A stretch of DNA of 64,000 nucleotides, taken from positions 49,002,401 through 49,066,400 of the forward strand of contig CM049317.1 of NCBI GenBank assembly GCA_026874595.1. The letters are read 5' to 3'. Positions 32,673 through 43,952 of this stretch are shown here, in pieces (within the stretch, counting starts at the first letter, position 1; the number at the start of each line of letters is the position of its first letter). This DNA is from Sipunculus nudus. Taxonomy: Eukaryota; Annelida; Sipuncula; Golfingiida; Sipunculidae. The notes beneath the pieces were generated by a model. It was not told the origin of the DNA. It did no database searches and worked only from the letters and a program-made list of their open reading frames with translations. The position numbers were made by a program, and so were the translations under genes.

Positions 32673-33400
32673 TAGATGATGTGTGAACAATCACCCAGTC
32701 ATCCGTCTGAGTGCATTTGATAACTTGTGCAATGAGTTGTCCATGTCAGAGTACCCTCTCAGAGCTCACTAGATAAACCAGAAGGTGGAAAGCCTTCTTT
32801 GCTCCAACCAATCATTTTAATTTTATTTTTGTTCAATTCAGCACTGGTTATGTCAGTTCATGATAGCCAGCATTTGAAAACTAACAAGTCAACGCGGCCT
32901 TTTAGGAGATGTCTTTGTTATATAGGGGGAGATTCATCTTTACAACAGCGCTTATTGGTATTTCAAAAAGGACACTTGCTTAGAATTACAGCACCTAGAT
33001 CAGCCTGTACGTAGCCTGCTTATAATTAAACAGTTGGTGCTGGGTTGTGACGTCACAAGATTATTCTATCAAGAAACAGACGGAAGTTTTTAATTAGAAA
33101 TGATTCAGTCTATTAGGCATTTTTTTTATCTGAATTATAAGACATAATAAGATAATATTTTCTCAGATATCTAGTATAAACAGTTTCAACATTTTTTTAT
33201 GTACGTGCTTGAACATTTCTGATAATTTAATGTGACATTACGGAAAGATAATTAACAATGTAAATAATGTCAGCGTAAGAAAAACAAAACTCTCCACCTC
33301 AAGTGATTCTTAACCGATGAGTGGCGTGGTGTTGTAGGTTATAACTTAGCCATGAATGCACGACCCAGTGATCATTTGTTTAGCGCTTGAAATTTTCCAT
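32673..33400. other. Non-coding stretch with one CRE
   Basis: A fourth TGACGTCA lies at 33048-33055. The open frame starting 32799 has a hydrophobic start but no supporting splice or domain evidence. Confidence 0.4.
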
Positions 33401-33407
33401 TTTGTCC

Positions 33408-33612
33408 CCGCTTTCTTGGAAGGAACGGGGGACATTGACTTTGTTATTTGTCCCCAGCTTCCTTGGATGGAACGGGGGACATTGATTTGGGTTTGTCTTT
33501 CTGTCCCTCTGTCTGTCTGTCTGCTGTCTGTCTGCCTGTCCGTCTGACTGACAAACCCAAATCAATGTCCCCCGTTCCTTCCAAGACTGCGGGGGTCAAT
33601 AATCGAGCATGA
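33408..33612. repeat. Fold-back repeat with CTGT-rich loop
   Basis: Two tandem copies of a block (CTTTCTTGGAAGGAACGGGG..., near 33411 and 33460) lead into an inverted pair: GGAACGGGGGACATTGATTT (from about 33469) and its reverse complement (to about 33582), enclosing (CTGT)n. The stem is about 29 bp with a loop of about 55 bp. Confidence 0.85.
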
Positions 33613-33689
33613 GATCTATCGATGGGATAGTCCTTAATCGGCTTATGTCATTTACCATAGAAACCATAATTTTTTATTTTTTCTTTATT

Positions 33690-35541
33690 TTTTTTTATTT
33701 TTCTAAGAGAATGTCATGACCGATGGTGTCGAAACATTTCTTGAGATGAAAAAGGAAGTCCCTGTGACGTGTTTAGTATCAATTGCATGGAGCCAATTGT
33801 CCACAACTTTATGTAAACTTGTTTGAGTCGAATGTTTTTTCAAGAAAGCAGATTGATCATGAGTTATAAAGTCATGTTTATTTAAGTGGTACATAATTTG
33901 AGCATGTAGAATCTTTTCAAATATACATGCTAAATGGAGAAGAACAGAAATAGGCCGACAATTATTAATATCTTCTTTGGATTCTTTACCTTCGTATATG
34001 GGAATGATTCTTGCGGATTTCCATTCAGTGGGGAAGGTAGCTTCACTAATACACCGATTAAATAAGGTGGCTAAGCTGACGCATAATATATGTGAGGCTA
34101 TTCTCACCAGTTTGGAATCTATGCCGTCCGCATCGATTTTACTTACAAGACATAGGCTTGTTAGAAACTGCTGTACTAGAAAGGAAGTTATGAGATAAAA
34201 TTCAAAGTTACTGGACGATGTTTGGATGTCAAAGCTTTGCGTGGATGAAGGAAATTTGTCAGACAGTTGAAAGCCAACATCAGGAAAGTGTTTGGCCGCT
34301 TCTTCAATATTTATGTGCCGGAGATCATTGCTATTCTGAGCTTTTCTTTAAGATGTTGTTCACAACGTTCCATAGCTTTTTCTGGTTCATACCAGCTTGG
34401 CCTATCTTAGTCATATAAAATCTACGTTTATGTTGTTTGATTTAATATTAGCTAAATTTCGAAGTTATTTATAAATAACTTGGTCAGTCTGAATGTTTTT
34501 AGCCATTTTCTATGGATGAAGTCACGTTGCCTCCTAATTTCTCGTGTTTCGTTGTCAATAAAACAAGATTTTATTCTGACTTGTCTGATTCGTGCATGCT
34601 TATTACAAACGTAGAGAAAGGCCTCTTTCCAGAGAGTCCATGCATCATTTACATCAGATGCAGCGAGTATGATGCGGATGAGTAAATGTTATATTCTTTT
34701 TAAGTTATCAAGGAAGGGTATTTCATTAAATTCCCTGTATGATCGTCGAAGGTATGTGTGATGTTACCCATCTTTTGTATGCAAATATTCAGATTGAAGG
34801 TAAGTAAATATTGTATAGTGATCACTGAGGGAGGTTTTATACACTCCAGAGAATTTATGGTTTTGTGGGTTGGATATTATAATTAAATCGACAGTAGATT
34901 TGAGTCACACGAGTAGGTTCATCAATTAGCTGCTCTAAATCAAAGAGGTTACATAGTGACTTTAGTGGGTTGTTGTGATTATCATTCTTGCAGTCAGTGT
35001 TAAAATCTCCGATTAGAACAATGTTTAGGCATAGCAAGAGGGAATGTTCAATGTTTATTGACAAAGATTCGAAGAAGCTAGTTGGAGCGGAGGGAGGGCG
35101 GTAAAAAGCGGCTACAAGAAAGGAGCCCTTGCGGGGACATTTAATATTGACCAATAGGTTTTCGATATCCTCCATATGTAACTCGGCCACAAATGTTGAG
35201 GTGAGGTGGTCCCTTGTTTATACTATTAAGCCACCTCCATGCCTGTTACGATGTCTTTTAAACATATTGAAACCTGAGATTGATAACTCGTGAACCCATA
35301 TAATGTCATCTAACCAGGTTTCACTGAGGCATAGTACGTCAATATGCTTCTTATGTAGCAGATCTTCGATCTGTTCAAATTTGGGGAGTAGGCTACGTAC
35401 GTTCAAATGAGAAACAAGGATATTTGACTTCGAATTTGTTCTATATATGGGTGATTTTTGTGATAACTTAGAATTTTTTGAGCTTAAAGGCAGTAACTGC
35501 AAAAAAAAATCAAGAGTTTTTATGTCCACCGCTAGCGACAA
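33690..35541 (-). mobile_element. Truncated LINE: endonuclease and start of RT
   Basis: Reading on the minus strand, 35541-35218 and 35190-34855 encode an APE-type endonuclease (S-H-L-N-V-R-S-L, L-C-L-S-E-T-W-L-D-D, R-H-G-G-G-L, then I-G-D-F-N-T-D). A decayed stretch follows, then 34107-33703 encodes the start of the RT (W-K-S-A-R-I-I-P-I-Y, C-R-P-I-S-V-L, D-Q-S-A-F-L). The copy stops before the catalytic YxDD region at an A-rich tract (33663-33703). Frameshifts break every part, so it is dead. Its domain order places it in the Jockey/CR1/L2 group. Confidence 0.8.
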
Positions 35542-35619
35542 CTGTTGGTAATTAGTAAAACTAAATGTGCCGATTCATCATATAAAAATGAAATATCATA
35601 TTGTATCATTATCATGTGA

Positions 35620-36070
35620 GACAGACACCCCAAATCCAATCCCAAACAAGGAAAGCATGAGAGCAATCTCTGACCCAAATTTGAGGAAATTGGATAAAAG
35701 TTAGGAAAAATATCGCACGAAAACGAAAACCTGACGGACGGACGGACAGACAGGCAGACAGACAGACAGACAGACGGACGGACAGAGAGACATACAGCAG
35801 ACAGACATACAGAGGAACAGACAGACAAACCCAAATCAATGTCCCCCTTCCAAGAAAGCGGGGGTTAATAATCGAGGTCAATAATCGGGTCTCTTCTAAT
35901 CCCTATTTCTAATCCCCCTGTCTGTTTGTCTGTCCGTCTTACTGTCTGTCCGTCCGCCATTTTTTTTTGTTTCCGTGAGATAAAATTCCTTAATTTTATT
36001 AATTTTTTATTCACATTTGGTCAGTGATTGCTCTCATTCTTTCCTTGGTTGGAATTTATTTTGGTGTGTC
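35620..36070. repeat. Large inverted repeat (fold-back) around a GGGGG-rich centre
   Basis: The arm 35620-35830 (AACAAGGAAAGCATGAGAGC, then GGAC/CAGA repeats) reappears inverted at about 35920-36070 (CTGTCTGT repeats, then GCTCTCATTCTTTCCTTGGTTGG). The centre holds ACCCAAATCAATGTCCCCCTTCC and TAATAATCGAGG, which also occur at the 33.5 kb fold-back. The two therefore belong to one family and bracket the LINE fragment. Confidence 0.75.
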
Positions 36071-36076
36071 TTTCAG

Positions 36077-36187
36077 GAACTCTTTTCTCCGTTAAGAGGC
36101 TCCGTCTGCCACTTGGAGGTTCGTGACATGACAATAACTCAAAATGAGGTCTCAGATGGAAACTGTGTATTGACTGGATGTCCCTAA
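36077..36187 (+). other. Candidate terminal exon, 36 codons
   Basis: A good acceptor (TGTGTCTTTCAG) precedes an open frame with three cysteines ending T-G-C-P-stop. No family was recognised and no upstream exon found. It could equally be chance. Confidence 0.2.
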
Positions 36188-36699
36188 GATTAGAACGCGC
36201 ATGCGCACTTTATTCGAACGATTAGTGTCAACGGTCGGGTGTTTGCTCCTACTGAGATGTTAGAAGAGGAAATAGTATATGAGGTAAGACCTTTATATAT
36301 TTTTTATGTGAAGAATGTCGAAGTTATCTGTCTAGAGATTGACAGTCCAGTGACTTAATGTACCCAATTAATATCTGTCTGTGAGCGAATTAACGTTCAA
36401 CGAATCGAACCGTGAATAAAGGCCGGTGATAAACATGTTGCAGTCACAAGTAATACCAGTTCATAGTAATACAAGTCATGTAGAAACAGTTCCAACATTG
36501 TAAAAGAAAAGACCGCTTTTAAACAACAGTCACCCAAAAAAAATAGTAAATCGGAAATTGAACAAGGTGGATGATTTTACATGGAATACATGTATAACAT
36601 CCTGTACAGTGTTAACAGTACTCTATCCTTAGTCATTCTTTCAAATTGTTCGACAAATCATTTATTATACAAAAGCCGTTAGAAGACATCGCCGATCCT

Positions 36700-37690
36700 A
36701 CCTATTTTGAGTTTAGCTAGGAAATGGGACACATTGAAGTTGTTATGAAAACTGTTTATTTGGAGTTTTCTACACATGGGGTTCTGGGACAAAACGGACT
36801 CTCTCAATGTTGGGTCACGCTCAATTGCACTTTGACTGAAGGTGTTCTCTAATTAACGTGGTGTAATATTTAGAATTATTACCAAGCGTAGACTTTACAA
36901 GAGTAACACATCCATTCTTTTGCTTTGCAGTAACCATATACATCTGCCTGGCTAGCAAGTGTGCAAATGAAAAGTAGTAAGGAATTTTTCTTTTGAAAAT
37001 GGCTGATCATCATAACATGGTAAGTTAATCCAGAATTATTTCTTAATTGTAACGTGTCTAGTGTCAGTAATATACGTGGAATTGTGTATCACTTAGCAAA
37101 AATCTAAGATTGCCATGTTTGTATTTACATCTGCTTATGAGGAACCTACAAATACATTTTAAAGAATAAGAAACCTTAGAATAAGATAAGGTTACTTATT
37201 AATTTTATTGATTCAATACAATACACATATACGCATTACATTTTGATTCTGCTTATATTATGATTTGAAAAATTTAGTATAAGGGTTTTCAAAACGTGTG
37301 GGCATTAGGGGCAAAACTGAATATCTCAAGGTGTGGCCACGCTTAATTACACATTCATTAAAGGCATTCTCTAATTAATTTGGTGTCACATTGATTAATT
37401 ATTACCAAGTGCAGAATATACTGAGGTCACCCATCGACTCTTTCTCTTTGCAGGAACCATGTACATCTGTCTGGCTAGCAAATGAAAAAGAAAGAGTTCG
37501 TTTTTGTTGTGAAAGGACTGGCGATTATAAAATATAGGTTATTCCAAAGTTATTTCTGAATCATAAAAAAAGTTTCAATGATGCACATGGCATTTTGTAT
37601 CGCAAAACAAAAAAAAAACAAAAAAAAAAAGATTTTTGTCAATGTTAACCACCTATAATTATAAGGAGACTACAAATAATTTAAAAAAAA
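36700..37690 (+). repeat. Old tandem duplication, two diverged units
   Basis: Units of about 550 bp, at about 36700-37150 and 37270-37690, share GTTTTC...CATGGGG-like starts, TTCTCTAATTAA, ATTATTACCAAG and a segment TTTGCAG..ACCAT.TACATCTG.CTGGCTAGCAA. In both units an acceptor-like CTTTGCAG sits before that conserved segment, as if a small exon were duplicated with its flanks. Confidence 0.6.
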
Positions 37691-37715
37691 GTGTTATAAA
37701 TTATAATGCAATTTA

Positions 37716-38245
37716 GAAATTGCAAAGAATCCAAAACACTGCAGCTCGTTTGATTTGTATAGTATCTAAATTTGATCACATTTCACCTGTGCTTAAGATG
37801 CTGCACTGGTTATCAATCAAATACATAGGTGAATACAAAATTTTAATTCTTACATTGAAAGCTTTGTATGGTTTAGCCCCGGTTTATATCAGCGAGATGC
37901 TTATGCTGTGTGATCATGCTCGATACAATTTGCGTTCAAACAATGCCATCACTATGAGAGTACCACGAACAAAAACGAAAACGGTTGTAGGTCATGTCGA
38001 TACGCAGCTCCTATATTGTGGAACAACCTACCAGTGCATCTTAGACTCTCGGATAATCATGAGCGTTTTAAGTACGATCTGAAGACATTCTATTTTAAAG
38101 CTATTTCTGAATTTAGAGATATATAAATGCTTTGCTATGTTTTACTGGTCATATATTATGTGCATATGTTTTAATATCATAGTCTATTGTAAAACCAGCG
38201 CAGTAGAGATCTTTGAATGATAATTAGCGCTATATAAAAAATAAA
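37716..38245 (+). mobile_element. 3' end of a second LINE
   Basis: 37720-38082 encodes the C-terminal part of a LINE reverse transcriptase: R-I-Q-N-T-A-A-R-L-I, D-H-I-S-P-V-L-K-M-L-H-W-L, L-K-A-L-Y-G-L-A-P and R-Y-N-L-R-S. One frame slip near 38000 moves the closing L-W-N-N-L-P block into another frame. The 3' UTR ends GCGCTATATAAAAAATAAA next to the ATCT microsatellite, a common LINE 3' terminus. Confidence 0.8.
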
Positions 38246-38268
38246 CTATCTATCTATCTATCTATCTA
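38246..38268. repeat. (ATCT)n microsatellite
   Basis: Five to six ATCT units directly after the LINE 3' end; probably its tail. Confidence 0.9.
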
Positions 38269-38455
38269 TATATAATTACATACTCTATTTGTTAAGCTAC
38301 CTTTGTGATAAAGTACATGTATATATGTTTATAATACTTATTGTATTGTTGTAATACGGTTCATGTGATTCAAAATTTATTGTGTTCAATATATTTCGTA
38401 AACCTTGGCAAAAAATCGTAAAGTTAACGACATTTATATTTGAAATAGAATCCAT

Positions 38456-38458
<3 letters not shown>

Positions 38459-38495
<37 letters not shown>

Positions 38496-38508
38496 GGGGG
38501 GGGGGGGG
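38459..38508. repeat. (GA)n followed by poly-G
   Basis: GA run to 38492, then a G homopolymer of about 13 bases. Confidence 0.95.
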
Positions 38509-38600
38509 TTCCAATTAGCGACTTCACAGACCATGAACGTACCGGTATCCTAATTAATTCTCAACAACTGGTGATAAGATACCCAAACTCTTTGCACACC

Positions 38601-38672
38601 ATGAAGCTTGCGTTATTTCTCTCAGTGTGTGCAGCTTGTTTAAGCGACCGCTTTTGTATAACAGAAATTACT

Positions 38673-38673
<1 letters not shown>
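38601..38673 (+). CDS. Candidate signal-peptide exon of an unidentified secreted or membrane protein
   Basis: ATG at 38601 opens M-K-L-A-L-F-L-S-V-C-A-A-C-L-S, a classic signal peptide, and ends at ACTG|GTATAT in phase 1, the same phase as the receptor signal exons. The next acceptor-like site (TTTCATTTTCCAG at 38793) would add 15 codons and a stop, giving a peptide of about 39 residues, or the partner exon may lie further on. The donor lies against the (TA)n tract at 38674-38742. Confidence 0.35.
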
Positions 38674-38734
<61 letters not shown>

Positions 38735-38742
38735 TATGTGTG
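38674..38742. repeat. (TA)n/(TG)n microsatellite
   Basis: TA run ending in a short GTGTGTGTG block. Confidence 0.95.
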
Positions 38743-38959
38743 TGTGTAAATATTTATCTTTTTATTGATGTATCTCAGCTTTCATTTTCCAGATCGATTC
38801 TCTGTACCGTTCCTCACCCAGTCCGCATCACCCAATTAAAGGATATGTCGACACGGAATCAACGATTAGTTTGACCGTCGCGATGTTTTGGGATTTATCG
38901 CCGATCACACAGCGCATCGATTCTACGCAGATATATCGTTTTCGAAGGAAGACTTGAAT

Positions 38960-41900
38960 ATATAGACAGAATACATTTGCAGGCAGAACATAATATTAGC
39001 ATGAAGTTTCAAAGACTCTACGTTGAAAGATTCCAAGATATTTGAATTTATAAGTATTAAATTTAGAGAAAACAACTCGGATCTGTGTGAGGTGTTTTTT
39101 AACGTTGTACCGCAAATGCCAAGTTGTATCTTTTAAGTTCATACATAAGATAATGCTTTTTTTGTTGTTGCCCTTTTTTTACAAATTGAACTAAATGGAA
39201 AATGTGTTTTCCTAATGCAACATACACATGTATTCATGGGACAGGAATGTAAGTAAGCTCCGCTGTCCCCAGCGCCACATTGACCCGTGTTCTTTTAATG
39301 TAAGAAATTTTGACTATAAACATGTTTACACGACAGACATCCATGCTAATATCTCAGAACTGGTTCTATCGCCCTGAAATGTTTCATGACTATAGATCTT
39401 TTATATATCTATAGCTTCTATAATTTTTATGGCACAACATACAACAATTTATGTGTGGTGTCCATCTGTTCATCTGCCTAGGGTGAAAATCACTCATATC
39501 TCAGTAGTGGTTTGACTAATCTACCTGAAATTTTGCATGTGTATACATCTTGAATAGCTTTCTCGTTTAAATGACAGGTGGTGCTACCTACAATTATGTT
39601 AATGTGGCAGACGTTCATGCAGATATGCAATATATCCCACGCTATTTCCGCTTACCACTTAAACCATGGCTCACTTCACCTGTACCACTCTGATTTCGGC
39701 GGATACATGTATTCGCTTGTCATCTACAAGATTCTACTTATTTATGTTATGATCTGGAGAAAAAATATTTGTAAAGAAACCTCGAACAAAGGGAAAATGA
39801 CTTACAGGGTGCACACGATCATACTGTTTGCCTACAATCCTTAGAAAATAAGTTAAAGCGACCGAATTTAGGGTTTCCGAGAAGATTTCCCAAGGAACTC
39901 TTTAGATGAAAAGTTAGAAGTTTCTGTTTCCAGCTGCTACCGTTAGTGCCTATATCTGACTTAAAGGTCAGTCAAATCATTCTCTTTCACACTACTCATC
40001 AATTATAGATCAAAATGACCTTATATCGGGTTTCGAAGATGGTTTGACAGGATACCTGTCATCTGGATCTTAATTAAATTAGAACAGTGTTTTTGGTAAG
40101 TAGCTCTCAGAATAAATTATTCGAGGGTTCCATAAAGATTTGTCGAAGACTTTCTTAAAAGTTATGTCGGAAGATTCAAGGTCGAACGATTACGATTTGT
40201 GACCAGTTAACTGGACGAACGACGGACAAAGAGAGAACGCTATAGCTCAGATTGCTTTTAGTCAGCTGAGCTAAAACTTACATAAGACGAAATGCTTAAC
40301 AACTTATTTCTATTAAGAAATATCGTGGTTTCATTGGTAAATTTGGTAATATCAAGCATAAAAAGTAAATGTAAATGTAATAAAAGACGACTGCTTGTCG
40401 ATTTCCCTCTTTACTCGTTACAAGGCGGATGTAGTGGATGCAAGTGGAACAACATAAAAAAATGACTCTAAGGAACGTAGAATTATTTGAATGGTAATGT
40501 AGAATACATCTAGTTCTTCCACAGAAGAAGGCTGCGCCCTCCCTGTTCTCTCTAGTTGCCCATAGCCTCTGATTGATTACTTCTGCTTGCCCTTCTACAG
40601 ATTACCGGTAAATACAAGTTCATTTGATCAGCAAATCCTCTCCTTGTACACTGTAGGTCTATGCAGTAGAGAAACCTTTCTTGAATTTTGATGTACGGCT
40701 GGCATTTTACAATATATTCAGTATCACCACTGTCAATATACTACTCAACAGTACATACGTTTTTAGTGTCGCTGCTTTTTTTTTAAATCTGAACTTTTTG
40801 CCACAGTCTAAGAATAACTATAATACACACAGAAACTGACAAAAACCCCAAGTCAAAAGGTTTAAAAGTAATAATCAGGGTAAGCAAGTTTCGTACACTA
40901 ACCTTTTTACATTGTTAATTAACGTTTATTAACGACGTGAAAAACAGGTCAATTGTTATTTACTTATGCACTGGCTACAGTGTCACTTAAGCTCCCTTAT
41001 TTCTTTATAAGAGGTAACACCACTAGTGGTCCAGCGGGATGTGTGAAGGAGGATAATAACATAACTTTGATCCAATTGAGAAAGCTTCTGTCAGGCTGTC
41101 ATGACTTCCTGTTTGTCAAATGATAGCCCCACTGTTTTACTGATATAAACATACTTTACCATTGCTGGATACAGAGAATAAGACACTACATGACACTACC
41201 ATTCTACACTGGTCAGAAACTAACTGCAGGCAAGAAATCTCTCAGATATTGTATGGTGTGTCATGTAGGACTGGGTATCATTCTGCCTTTTCAGGTAGAA
41301 TACATATCGAGATACACTACATTTTATGTTAATACGATAGGCTCCATTTTCCTTTGTTATATCATTTTATGAATAAAAGGACTGAGCGATGAATGTTTCT
41401 CACCTTTTATAATAGCTGGCATGTATATATTGTTTTGTATTTAAGCTGGTTATAAAACACATTCATAAAGACTATGCAGTTTATGAAAACACCTGATTAG
41501 AACCTCTTTAATATATATATTCCGTAATTTCCAGCAGGCATACGCTTACTTTTAAAAACTAGAGACAAAACGTATTTTCTATGGGGTGGATAAGTACGAA
41601 TTGCAAAGGAAAAACCCAAAATGTCATTTACTGAATAGTCTTCTGAATATTAAAACAGCGATCTTGCTAAGCGATCTTGCACTCTCTCTCTTCCCACCTT
41701 TCCATGTATTTGTCATGAAATTACACAATTTATTAATTTTAATTGATGAAACAATCACATTTCCCTGCGTTTATTTGATCCACCAGGCTTTAATCATTTA
41801 TTCCGTCTGAATCTTTGACATTTATATAAGCATCTCGAGAAACTGGTGTGCGAACAATTGAGTCAAGAAGGGGTAAAATGACGGATATAAAGCGAAACAC

Positions 41901-42020
41901 ATGCACTTTTGTGATCACAGAATAAAAAAAAAATAAACAATTAATTTAAAGCTTTAGCAATATACAATATGAGTTTCTATTTCATCCATAAGGCGGAACG
42001 TCAGTTATCATAGCCCGGCC
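38960..42020. other. Long non-coding stretch with a dispersed-repeat signature
   Basis: No coding feature was recognised in 3 kb. GGACGAACGACGGACAAAGA followed by CGCTATAGCTCAG...CAGCTGAGCT (about 40212-40272) has the look of a multi-copy element with a short inverted repeat (AGCTCAG/CTGAGCT), but no second copy is in this window. Confidence 0.4.
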
Positions 42021-42037
42021 GGGGGGGGGGGGGGGGG

Positions 42038-42693
42038 CACAGGGGCACATGTCCACATCACTTTTAAAAAAATTATACGCATAGCAATTTCGATATTGGA
42101 CCATTATGATTATTATGGCGACAATATCCAATCAACATGTATATACTGAGGGCTAGAGAAAACATTTAACATAAAACGTGTGACTGATAAGAATTTTAGA
42201 AACATATATATTTGCCACCGAACTAATATATTCTAATTGAAAATGTTTAAATACGAATTGTGTCAATACAATGAAGAACAAACCCCCTTTCTTTCTTGGT
42301 CTTCACAACATTTTTCAGCTAAAAATGTCTTTTTTTTTAACAGTGGAGGTCAAGTTACAGTAAGATGGTAAACATGTTACACAAATTAGTGGTGGACCTG
42401 CTTTATGAACTGAATGGTATTTGATCAAAGGAAGGTCATATAACTGAATGACTTATTTTAATTTGATTTTATATTACATGTCGGTAAGTGTGACCCAAGA
42501 AACACCCAGGACGTCAGGAGCCCCGATTCTCACTGTCCAAAACATATCACACTCATTTAATACATTAAGCAAGCATAATAATATGTTAATTTTTCGGCGT
42601 TGTTTATATAAATAAAATATGTATATAATACGAAATCACGCTAAGGATTTTAATCAAAGCCTAAGATAGAAGCGTAGAAGTCAAATAAAGAAG
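42038..42693. repeat. 668-bp tandem duplication, copy 1
   Basis: Preceded by a G homopolymer (42021-42037). Matches 42707-43361 with about eight substitutions and one A-run length change noticed by eye. No coding potential was recognised. Confidence 0.92.
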
Positions 42694-42706
42694 AAGGGGG
42701 GGGGGG

Positions 42707-43361
42707 CAAAGGGGCACATGTCCACATCACTTTTAAAAAATTATACGCATAGCAATTTCGATATTGGATCATTATGATTATTATGGCGACAATATCCAAT
42801 CAGCATGTATATACTGACGGCTAGAGAAAACATTTAACATAAAACGTGTGACTGATAAGAATTTTAGAAACATATATATTTGCCACCGAACTAATATATT
42901 CTAATTGAAAATGTTTAAATACGAATTGTGTCAATACAATGAAGAACAAACCCCCTTTCTCTCTTGGTCTTCACAACATTTTTCAGCTAAAAATGTCTTT
43001 TTTTTTAACTGTGGAGGTCAAGTTACAGTAAGATGGTAAACATGTTACACAAATTAGTGGTGGACCTGCTATATGAACTGAATGGTATTTGATCAAAGGA
43101 AGGTCATATAACTGAATGACTTATTTTAATTTGATTTTATATTACATGTCGGTAAGTGTGACCCCAGAAACACCCAGGACGTCAGGAGCCCCGATTCTCA
43201 CTGTCCAAAACATATCACACTCATTTAATGCATTAAGCAAGCATAATAATATGTTAATTTTTCGGCGTTGTTTATATAAATAAAATATGTATATAATACG
43301 AAATCACGCTAAGGATTTTAATCAAAGCCTAAGATAGAAGCGTAGAAGTCAAATAAAGAAG
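42707..43361. repeat. 668-bp tandem duplication, copy 2
   Basis: Preceded by a G homopolymer (42696-42706). Both units begin at a poly-G run and end TCAAATAAAGAAG, so the homopolymer marks the duplication junction. Confidence 0.92.
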
Positions 43362-43707
43362 ATATTACAGGACTAAACATCAGAACATAAATGAGCACTA
43401 AGGTAAATCCACACAGTGAATGCTGCGCTCTCTTTCTCTCTCTTTATTTATCTATTTATTTTTATTCATTTTCAATCAAGCAATATGTAGATCAACAGCA
43501 AAAACTGATAACGGAAACATTATTTTATCTCCTCAATAACTCACTCAAGCCCAGTATAACTTACTAGTTCATTGGTACAAAAGGTTGAATTTTCACCAAC
43601 TATTAATGTAGGTTTGTCGACCAACACAATAAGCAAGATCTTCTATAATATAATCTCCTATTATATAATATAATATAATATGGCATAATCTGCCATCAAA
43701 GTAGAAC
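43362..43707. other. Short non-coding stretch downstream of the minus-strand lectin exon
   Basis: Contains TTTATTTATCTATTTATTTTT near 43444-43465, which reads as AATAAA-type signals on the minus strand and could serve the lectin gene ending at 43708. Confidence 0.4.
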
Positions 43708-43952
43708 TTAATATTCACACATAAAACGGAATACATCGTCACAGTCCCTGTTGAACCATGAACCATTCATAAAAGAGACACAGCCCTCCAAGGAGATGGG
43801 AAGTGTCGGCTCTCCCGGAGCCCAGACGGTCAGGGTCATGTTGTAATGAAGGGACGGTAAGTAGGTTCCGTACCCTGAGTTAAGATCCCAAATGTAGCCG
43901 TCAAAGTCTAACGCGAGCCCAGCTGATGTCCAAAAGTTAATGCTTTTCCAAC
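43708..43952 (-). CDS. Last exon of a C-type lectin gene (CTLD C-terminal half)
   Basis: On the minus strand an acceptor ATATCTGACAG precedes 245 nt (phase 1 entry) ending G-Y-stop style in F-M-C-E-Y-stop at 43708-43710. Residues show Y-I-W-D-L, V-W-A-P-G-E-P-T-L-P, E-G-C-V-S-F, S-W-F-N-R-D-C-D and the final F-M-C-E. This is the canonical second half of a CTLD with the long loop and two closing disulphide cysteines. E-P-T replaces EPN and F-N-R-D replaces WND, so calcium-sugar binding is doubtful but less clearly lost than in the receptor. No ATG-initiated frame over 60 codons covers it, so it is easily missed. Upstream exons should lie to the right; none was recognised before 51 kb. Confidence 0.8.

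Noticed and set aside
33380-33565. Frames rich in Cys-Leu-Ser or Asp-Arg-Gln near 33.5 and 35.7 kb
   Set aside because: They are translations of (CTGT)n and (GACA)n simple repeats.
39578-39844. 88-codon plus-strand frame with hydrophobic stretch
   Set aside because: No recognisable domain, no consistent splice sites, and composition like the surrounding non-coding DNA.
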